Source of the DNA: Microvirga sp052115485
Lineage (GTDB): Bacteria; Pseudomonadota; Alphaproteobacteria; Rhizobiales; Beijerinckiaceae
Reading direction: 5' to 3'
Assembly (NCBI RefSeq): GCF_052115485.1
Contig: NZ_JBFRGU010000001.1
Span: 744,001 to 808,000 of the forward strand
DNA length: 64,000 bases
Each line of letters begins with the position of its first letter. Within the stretch, counting starts at the first letter, position 1. Below are positions 59,201-64,000 of the stretch, in pieces. The notes under the pieces are model-generated. The model made no database searches, was not told the origin of the DNA, and saw only the letters and a list, made by a program, of their open reading frames with translations. Both the position numbers and the translations under genes were made by a program.

Positions 59201-59438
59201 ACAGGATTTGACCAAGGCCTATCGATGGTTCGCGCTCGCGGCCAATCAAGGCGATGCGGACGCCGCCAAAAAGCGCGACGAGGTCAGCATCAAATTGAGT
59301 GCCGGCGATCTCGCCATCGCGAAAGCTCTGGTGGAACGCTGGCGCCCGCGCGCTGTCGACAGCCAAGCTAACGACGTGAAGCCGTCGATCGAAGGCCGAA
59401 CCGCCGCGCTTGATCCGCACGTCGCCGGCCGCACATGA
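56280..59438 (+). CDS. PodJ-like polar organiser: coiled coil, one TM segment, SEL1 repeats
   Basis: A 1052-residue protein. Residues 1-35 include NLEDIGLDTREAAEMAARRAGLSLEEWV, the conserved N-terminal helix of the PodJ/localisation-factor family. Residues 60-620 are Glu/Arg/Leu-rich and mostly coiled coil. One membrane helix lies near 747-768 (LVFGLALLVLATGSLRIAS). Residues 850-1000 form four SEL1-like repeats (GRGLDQDSALAVHLFERAAQAGLVPAQ, GFGVTRDMKLAATWYERAALGGNTRAM and two more). The layout matches Caulobacter PodJ (cytoplasmic coiled coil, TM, periplasmic SEL1), but there is no C-terminal peptidoglycan-binding domain. Likely a polar scaffold. Start at ATG 56280; the longer reading from 56208 is not family-like. 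Confidence 0.82.
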   Translation: MRRNANLEDIGLDTREAAEMAARRAGLSLEEWVAALTNRKPATSSRQQAGDIDAIIARMGQTVSGRATLDENRARVEAEDRDARTAVALESMAVWMEQAEDRLNEAARSSADHQDRLATVLAQAFSTLKDRLDTVERQIVTARAPAPPTRIEFPIQDAVRALAPLSDTLTGLRSDMGRLTERLEKPLDISPSPAIETIRSDLERLQMSVGSLASRDEIATLEGSIRHLVGSLVEGRNSQDMLALANVVADLERQIQHMTENLSDKVHSRISSEIETLSRRIDKAAEAGIDRSVIEFLSSQIIDMRQDLAQRAEPRQLEKLSNDMAALGHQVTELRLNQVGRHDFAALKASLEDICSALNRTAAAQATSDVPDRLDSLSERVDLLVNRPEPEPINLTPVARQLALLTERMSEANDNRTRHSEALMTLIERLSADVQSVTERPALSHAPLLDRFDQLKSELRQVGQQADISGVEGMLLSISEKLDRAPAPALDALEERLAALTEQLAKSRSEAAAPVIAEPQGIERLQEEAALIAERAAKAALKDMPAGVTESDLDALKQGFVELKALHSRADKKTQQTLRAVHDALETLIGRGIPQAATVEAYAPGEKQDDMPSADRLEAAVRRLHAAALSQIEEVAATSPFTGSPTPDAKDTDVTDREQGSEETRDLNTAVFSSRTDLEDMRSGFIAAARRAAQKETVQASEPAPGALAENALAGHLDSDALDIETVGKAPSPGLIRRLRQVLNNHKRPLVFGLALLVLATGSLRIASAIFDQEIDKVALAEKIVTAEISQQDPVTKESAGAGFVQPVSFTAGPAVPSTSAFFINPATIGDIPTRIPAMLREAVLAGDATAVYELATRSAEGRGLDQDSALAVHLFERAAQAGLVPAQERLAMAYEKGFGVTRDMKLAATWYERAALGGNTRAMHNLATLLAAGIGGKPDYVAALPWYVEAAEAGLKDSQFNLAVMYTRGAGTRQDLTKAYRWFALAANQGDADAAKKRDEVSIKLSAGDLAIAKALVERWRPRAVDSQANDVKPSIEGRTAALDPHVAGRT

Positions 59439-59529
59439 AAAAGGATGGCGGATGGAAAAAAGTCAGCCTCCGTTCACGCCGAAGGTTATAAAGATGTGTT
59501 GGACAGGCGCTTCGCGCGCCTGACGACAA

Positions 59530-59566
59530 CCGCATGATTTGGAAACCTGGTTTCCAAATCATGCGG
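59530..59566. repeat. Perfect 37-bp palindrome related to the mosaic repeat, copy 4
   Basis: Two 18-bp arms (CCGCATGATTTGGAAACC and its reverse complement) flank a single T. The right arm continues as GCATGAAAAA. It shares GCATGAT...ATCATGCGGCAT with the other repeats and seems a symmetric relative. It lies between the PodJ-like and TauE genes and could also act as a hairpin terminator for PodJ. Confidence 0.85.
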
Positions 59567-59651
59567 CATGAAAAACAGACAGCCTGATCATGCTTCGGTG
59601 AATCGTGATCCTGCTCTCAAGCGTGGCTGCACCGGCCATAGGGGTACCGGG

Positions 59652-60581
59652 GTGCAAATCTATTTGCCTATCGCAGAGATGTCGGTCAGCGTGCTCGTGA
59701 TCCTGGGCCTAGGCGCGGCTGTCGGATTCATCTCCGGCCTCTTCGGCATCGGCGGCGGTTTTCTCATGACGCCGCTCCTGATCTTTCTCGGCATCCCCCC
59801 GGCCGTCGCTGTCGCGACTCAATCGGCTCAGATCGTCGCCTCCTCGACAACCTCCGCCCTTGGGGCCCTTCGCAGAAACGCTCTCGATCTGAAGTTGGGA
59901 GCCGTTCTGGTATCGGGCGGCTTCGTCGGCTCTGTGCTCGGCGTCTGGTTTTTTGCCGCCGCCCGACGCGCCGGACAACTCGATCTCGTGATCGTCGTCT
60001 CCTACGTCACGCTGTTTACCGTCGTCGGCAGTCTGATGATGAAGGAGAGCCTGAGCGAGTTCTGGACAAAACGGCGTGGTGGCCAAATCCGCCCTCGCCG
60101 GCGAGCGGGTGAGCATGCGCCCTATCTCTTCTGGCCGCTGCGGATGCGGTTTCCCCGCTCGAAGCTCTATGCGAGCGTCATCCCGATCCTCGCATTCGCG
60201 CTGTTCGTCGGCTTTGCGGGCGCGCTCCTCGGCATCGGAGGCGGCTTCATCATGGTGCCCGCTCTTCTCTATATCTTTCGCATTCCGACTTCCGTGGTCG
60301 TCGGCACGTCGCAGTTCCAGATCGTCTGCACGACACTCGTCACGCTTGTGCTGCACGCAGTCGCGAACCAGGCGGTCGATATCGTGCTGGCCATTCTGCT
60401 GATCGTCGGCGGCGTCTTCGGCGCACAATTCGGCGCGCGCGCCGGAAGAAATCTGCGCGCGGAATTGTTCCGCTTTCTTCTCGCGATCCTGCTGCTCGCC
60501 GTCGGCCTGCGTTTTGCGCTCGAATTGATCGTTCGTCCGAACGAGCCATTCTCCATTACCGTCCAGGAAACACGAACGTGA
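59652..60581 (+). CDS. TauE/SafE-family anion exporter
   Basis: A 309-residue membrane protein with eight or so helices and the paired TauE motifs: VGFISGLFGIGGGFLMTPLLIFLGI near the start and GFAGALLGIGGGFIMVPALLYIF in the second half. Family members export sulfite, sulfoacetate or other anions. The start is GTG 59652 (MQIYLPIAEMSVSV), which matches the conserved N-terminus of this subgroup; ATG 59679 is an alternative, and the long reading from 59568 runs into the repeat. The stop overlaps the next gene by four bases (GTGA), so they are coupled. Substrate unknown. Confidence 0.92.
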   Translation: MQIYLPIAEMSVSVLVILGLGAAVGFISGLFGIGGGFLMTPLLIFLGIPPAVAVATQSAQIVASSTTSALGALRRNALDLKLGAVLVSGGFVGSVLGVWFFAAARRAGQLDLVIVVSYVTLFTVVGSLMMKESLSEFWTKRRGGQIRPRRRAGEHAPYLFWPLRMRFPRSKLYASVIPILAFALFVGFAGALLGIGGGFIMVPALLYIFRIPTSVVVGTSQFQIVCTTLVTLVLHAVANQAVDIVLAILLIVGGVFGAQFGARAGRNLRAELFRFLLAILLLAVGLRFALELIVRPNEPFSITVQETRT

Positions 60582-61339
60582 GGGGCGCGCTGCCGTTTCT
60601 TCTTCTGGCCCTCGCCCCGGCGCCCGCCTTCGCCGAGACCTTGATTGCAACCTTGTCGAGCCATAGGGTTCTGATCAACTCAAACTACACCGGCACGTCC
60701 ATCGCGGTGTTCGGCGCGGTGGAGCGCGACGCGCAGACGGTTGCCCGTGGCAGCAACTATGACGTCGCCATCACTGTGCGCGGACCACGCCAATCCATCG
60801 TCGTGCGCGAGAAGGAGCGACGCGGACTCGTGTGGCTCAATCGGGAGCAGCAGAAATTTCCGGATGCACCGTCTTATCTGAGTGTGTTCACGTCACGCCC
60901 TGTCGCCGATATTACTTCGGTGCAATCCCGGATGCGCCAGAAGATCGGCGTGAACGCGATCATCCATGCCGCAGACTTCACCAACGATCGCGGCCCCGTG
61001 GATGAACCTTTTCGCGATGCCTTGCGCCGCCTGAAAGCACGCGACGGGCTCTACATCGAGAACGAGCGTGGCGTCACGTTCCTGACGCCGACTATCTTCA
61101 ACGCCAGCATCCCCGTTCCTGCCGTCGCTCCGACTGGCAATTACGACGTGGAAGTCGCACTCCTGGCCGACACAGTCGTTCTGGCGCGCAGCCATACAAG
61201 TTTTGAACTGGTCAAGACCGGTTTCGAACAACAAGTCGGCGAGGCGGCGCGCGATCAGTCGCTGCTCTATGGCCTTGCCACGGCGCTTCTCGCGCTCGCC
61301 TTCGGCTGGTTCGCGAACGTCATCTTCCGGCGCGATTGA
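60578..61339 (+). CDS. TIGR02186 family protein (TauE partner)
   Basis: A 253-residue exported, C-terminally anchored protein: signal peptide MRGALPFLLLALAPAPAFA, a beta-rich periplasmic part (ATLSSHRVLINSNYTGTSIAVFGAVER, RDALRRLKARDGLYIENERGV) and one C-terminal helix (LLYGLATALLALAFGWFANVIF). It belongs to the alphaproteobacterial TIGR02186 family, nearly always next to a TauE-like gene, as here with a four-base overlap. It may be a periplasmic partner of the exporter; its function is unproven. Confidence 0.88.
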   Translation: MRGALPFLLLALAPAPAFAETLIATLSSHRVLINSNYTGTSIAVFGAVERDAQTVARGSNYDVAITVRGPRQSIVVREKERRGLVWLNREQQKFPDAPSYLSVFTSRPVADITSVQSRMRQKIGVNAIIHAADFTNDRGPVDEPFRDALRRLKARDGLYIENERGVTFLTPTIFNASIPVPAVAPTGNYDVEVALLADTVVLARSHTSFELVKTGFEQQVGEAARDQSLLYGLATALLALAFGWFANVIFRRD

Positions 61340-61345
61340 TAGGCC

Positions 61346-62047
61346 TCAATCCCTGCACAGCATCGCGCGGGTGATCGCGAATATGCGTTCCGAGCCGATG
61401 AGATGTGCCATGAAGCCCCCGGGAAACAGCGGCTCGAACGCATCGTCGCAGGCATTCAATCCGCCTGCATAGGCCCCGAGCGCCGGCATGATGCAGCGCG
61501 CGCCATCGGTCAGAAAGCAACGCCGGCGTGTCGAGCGCCCGCGCATGACAACCTTGCCGACCGGGTGCAGATGCCCGGCGACTTCGGCTTGCGACCCCGC
61601 CTCCGGCTCGTGGCGCAGCGTGAGCGGGCCGAGGATCATGGTCTCCACCACCTCGCCGCCAATGGCCGTGGGCAAGGTGTGATCATGGTTGCCTGTCACC
61701 CAGATCCAATCGCGCCCGGACTGCAACCCGGCGAGCGACGCACGCTCCTCTTCTCCCAGTCGATCCGGTCCCCCGATATCGTGAAAACTGTCGCCGAGAG
61801 CGATGACCGCACGGGGATCGAAATGCGAAACAGCCCGTTTCAACGCCTTCAAGGTCTCGCGCGTGTCGTAAGGAGGCAGCATCATGCCACGCCGCGCGAA
61901 GGACGAGCCCTTCTCGAAATGCAGATCGGCGACGAGAAGAACGCCCTCATCGGCGAGATACATCGCCCCCGTGAGATCGAGCACCCCCGCAAGCCCGGAA
62001 AGGCTTATCTCGCTCGTCGCCGGGCTTATTTTCAGCAGTGCCGTCAC
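61346..62047 (-). CDS. pdeM: Ligase-associated DNA damage response endonuclease PdeM
   Basis: A 233-residue calcineurin-type metallophosphoesterase. Metal motifs are visible: LLVADLHFEKGSSFARRGM, VIALGDSFHDIGG, WVTGNHDHTLP and the final VAGHLHPVGKV. PdeM proteins have phosphodiesterase/endonuclease activity and belong to the ligase-associated DNA repair set (Lhr-like helicase, ATP-dependent ligase, exonuclease). The start is GTG 62047, overlapping the helicase stop (GTGA). The ligase and exonuclease genes are not in this window; they may lie beyond the right edge. Confidence 0.93.
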   Translation of the reverse strand: MTALLKISPATSEISLSGLAGVLDLTGAMYLADEGVLLVADLHFEKGSSFARRGMMLPPYDTRETLKALKRAVSHFDPRAVIALGDSFHDIGGPDRLGEEERASLAGLQSGRDWIWVTGNHDHTLPTAIGGEVVETMILGPLTLRHEPEAGSQAEVAGHLHPVGKVVMRGRSTRRRCFLTDGARCIMPALGAYAGGLNACDDAFEPLFPGGFMAHLIGSERIFAITRAMLCRD

Positions 62048-64000
62048 GCCAAAGCCTCATCGAGAAGCGCTGATTCCGCCTCTGCCAGAATATCGTCCGC
62101 ACCCTCGCCCTGAACGCGCTCGCGGCCGATCTCCAGCATGACGGAGACGCTGAGTGGAGAAACCCGGTCGAGCGGCTTGTGGATGATTCGCCCCCGGATA
62201 CGCTTCAACATCATACCGAGGCGCTTCACGTCGAGAAGCCCCGTTGCCGCATCGGCCCGCGCGGCGCGCAAAAGCACATGATCCGGCTCGTGCTTTCTCA
62301 ACACGTCGTAGATGAGATCGGTCGAGATCGTCACCTGTCGTCCCGTCTTCTCCTGACCCGGAAAGCGGCGCTCGATCAGGCCTGCGATCACGGCGCATTG
62401 GCGAAAAGTCCGTTTCATCAGGGCGGACTCCGCGAGCCAGCCTTCCAAATCGTCGCCGAGCATATCCTCCGCAAAGAGAGCATCGAGGAAGTGCGGATCG
62501 CGACCCTGTTTCTCGGCAAGATCGTTCACGCCCCAGATCGCGAGGCCGTAGTCGTTAGCGACGAAGCCGAGTGGCTTTTGTCGCGCACGCTCCAGGCGTC
62601 GGGTCAGGAGCATGCCGAGCGTCTGATGCGCCAGCCTTCCCTCGAAAGGGAAACAGGTCATGTAATAGCGCTCTCCGCGCGGAAAGGTCTCGACCAGGAG
62701 GTCGCGGGGTCCCGGCACGATGGAGCGGCGACGCTGCGCGAGAAGATAATCCGCAAGCTGTGACGGCAGACGATCCCATTCAAAGGAATCGGCCAGGATT
62801 TCGCGCACCCGTGCGGCGAGAAAGGTGGAGAGGGGAAACTTGCCGCCCGCATAAGATGGGATTTTCGGATCGCTCCCGCTCGCCCGCGTCGCGAGAACCT
62901 CATCCTCATGAATGCCCTCGAAGCGCAGCACTTCACCGGCGAAGAGAAAGGTGTCCCCCGGCGTCATCGTTTCCGCGAAATATTCCTCGATCTCGCCGAG
63001 CATTTTTCCGCGCGGCAGAACGGTGCCGGGACGCGCGCGGGAGGTCCGCCCGAGTCGCACCTTGATCATGGTCGACTCGACGATGGTGCCCACGTTGAGC
63101 CGGTATTGCTGCGCGACGCGCGCATCGCGCACACGCCACAAATCGTCCTTGCCCTTAACGATCTTGGCGAAGCGCTCGTAAGCGCGCAGGGCATATCCGC
63201 CTGTGGCGACGAAGGCGACGCAGGCCTCGAATTCCTCCCATGTCAGATCGGCGTAAGGTGCAGCGGCGCGCACCTCCTCGTAAAGCTCTTCCAGACGAAA
63301 GGGCTCCGCGCAGGCCATGCCGAGAATGTGCTGACAGAGAACGTCGAGCGCGCCGATGCGCGCGTCCGGCGTATCCTGCGCCGCCTCGTGCACCGCATCG
63401 AGCGCCGCACGGCATTCCAGAATCTCGAACCGGTTGGCGGGGACGAGATAGGCCTTCGACGGCTCGTCCATGCGATGGTTGGAACGGCCGATGCGCTGCA
63501 TGATGCGCGAAGCCCCCTTCGGCGCTCCGACATTCACGACAAGATCGACATCGCCCCAATCGATGCCGAGATCGAGCGTCGCCGTGCAGACCACGGCACG
63601 TAGCTTGCCTGCAATCATCGCCTCCTCGACGCGGCGGCGCTGCGACACATCGAGCGATCCATGATGTAGCGCGATGGCAAGACCGTCCTCGTTGAGGTCC
63701 CAAAGTGACTGAAAGGTGTATTCCGCCTGCATTCGCGTATTGACAAAAACCAGCGTGGTCTTGTGCTTGCCGATCAGGTCGTAAATCGCCGGCATGGACA
63801 AAGCGGCGGTGTGGCCAGCAAGCGGCAACGGCTCGTCCAATTCCAGCATGCGGATATCGGGCTCCGCCCCACCTTCCACCACGACGAGATCGGCGAGTGC
63901 TTCTTGAAGGATAGGGGCATCCCCTCCCCCCATGTGGGGGAGGGTTAGGGAGGGGGGTGGAGCGCCAACGGATGAATCTTCGTGCCCAATCGAGCCGTTG
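62044..64000 (-). CDS. Ligase-associated Lhr-like DEXH helicase, 5' part missing
   Basis: The last 651 codons of an Lhr-family helicase: helicase C domain (VFVNTRMQAEYTFQSLWDLN, VVCTATLDLGIDWGDVDLVVNVG, SRIMQRIGRSNHRMDE) and the long C-terminal winged-helix and Lhr-specific regions. It belongs to the DNA-repair set with pdeM, coupled by a GTGA overlap. The reading frame stays open to the window edge. The 20 or so residues encoded at 63904-63960 (PPPSLTLPHMGGGDAP) come from a palindromic repeat read in frame, placed between the ATPase part and the EPDIRMLELDEPLPL segment. The ATPase motifs are outside the window. A start at ATG 63933 would lose the helicase front half and is inside the repeat, so it is not the true start. 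Confidence 0.9.
   Translation of the reverse strand, partial: NGSIGHEDSSVGAPPPSLTLPHMGGGDAPILQEALADLVVVEGGAEPDIRMLELDEPLPLAGHTAALSMPAIYDLIGKHKTTLVFVNTRMQAEYTFQSLWDLNEDGLAIALHHGSLDVSQRRRVEEAMIAGKLRAVVCTATLDLGIDWGDVDLVVNVGAPKGASRIMQRIGRSNHRMDEPSKAYLVPANRFEILECRAALDAVHEAAQDTPDARIGALDVLCQHILGMACAEPFRLEELYEEVRAAAPYADLTWEEFEACVAFVATGGYALRAYERFAKIVKGKDDLWRVRDARVAQQYRLNVGTIVESTMIKVRLGRTSRARPGTVLPRGKMLGEIEEYFAETMTPGDTFLFAGEVLRFEGIHEDEVLATRASGSDPKIPSYAGGKFPLSTFLAARVREILADSFEWDRLPSQLADYLLAQRRRSIVPGPRDLLVETFPRGERYYMTCFPFEGRLAHQTLGMLLTRRLERARQKPLGFVANDYGLAIWGVNDLAEKQGRDPHFLDALFAEDMLGDDLEGWLAESALMKRTFRQCAVIAGLIERRFPGQEKTGRQVTISTDLIYDVLRKHEPDHVLLRAARADAATGLLDVKRLGMMLKRIRGRIIHKPLDRVSPLSVSVMLEIGRERVQGEGADDILAEAESALLDEALA
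63922..63944. repeat. Palindromic repeat read in frame within the helicase gene
   Basis: CCCTCCCCC-CATGT-GGGGGAGGG, a perfect 9-bp stem with a 5-base loop, followed by TTAGGGAGGGGGG. It resembles the common GGGGAGGG...CCCTCCCC intergenic repeats of Rhizobiales but lies within an open reading frame. On the minus strand it encodes a Pro/Gly-rich stretch in frame. Confidence 0.8.

Overview
The window is a 64 kb stretch of chromosome from an alphaproteobacterium, most probably a member of the Hyphomicrobiales (Rhizobiales). The reasons are the high GC content and dense packing, the hisD/UPF0262/DUF2948 block, an ALA synthase of the glycine/succinyl-CoA (C4) type, the TauE plus TIGR02186 pair, the ligase-associated Lhr/PdeM repair genes, and intergenic palindromic mosaic repeats of the kind common in this order. 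The genus cannot be fixed from sequence alone. I see no prophage, transposase, CRISPR array or plasmid backbone. About 50 protein genes and one tRNA are supported.

Layout: 1-4 kb holds the end of a histidine/cell-wall block (UPF0262, hisD, DUF2948, murA, a 51-residue basic protein). 4-6.5 kb holds hemA with an FNR-type box, tRNA-Thr(GGT), dgkA and a small membrane protein. 6.5-24 kb has an amine-type FAD oxidase, a Cache-adenylate cyclase, an SDR with an altered active site, the pbpC/alpha-2-macroglobulin pair, a ClC-CBS channel, a trypsin-like pseudoprotease and an ABC exporter. 24-31 kb has MOSC and Nudix proteins, an iron-type (COG1840) ABC importer and a HAD phosphatase. 31-32 kb is a divergent HxlR regulator/FMN reductase pair.

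The most coherent system is at 32.1-39.7 kb. An N-formylglutamate-amidohydrolase-like enzyme, an ethanolamine-type permease, a PuuA-like glutamine synthetase homologue, an aldehyde dehydrogenase and an iron-type alcohol dehydrogenase are transcribed away from an RpiR regulator. There is no EutBC ammonia-lyase. The set is exactly what a gamma-glutamylated ethanolamine (or similar amino-alcohol) route would need: import, glutamylation, alcohol oxidation, aldehyde oxidation, amide hydrolysis. This is an inference from gene content.

39.7-49.6 kb contains an AbrB-type membrane protein, an aminotransferase, mscL, a LysR/DoxX/VOC divergon, a large transporter-histidine kinase-receiver fusion, a DsbA-type isomerase and a thioesterase. 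49.7-56 kb is a beta-oxidation operon (acyl-CoA dehydrogenase, thiolase, two-domain hydratase/dehydrogenase) with a MerR regulator. 56-64 kb has a PodJ-like coiled-coil/SEL1 protein, a TauE/TIGR02186 pair, and pdeM with a truncated Lhr-like helicase gene. That gene carries a palindromic repeat read in frame.

Repeats are a second theme. A mosaic palindrome family (four copies) supplies or overlaps the stop codons of two genes, and other palindromic elements sit in the fad operon and inside the helicase gene.
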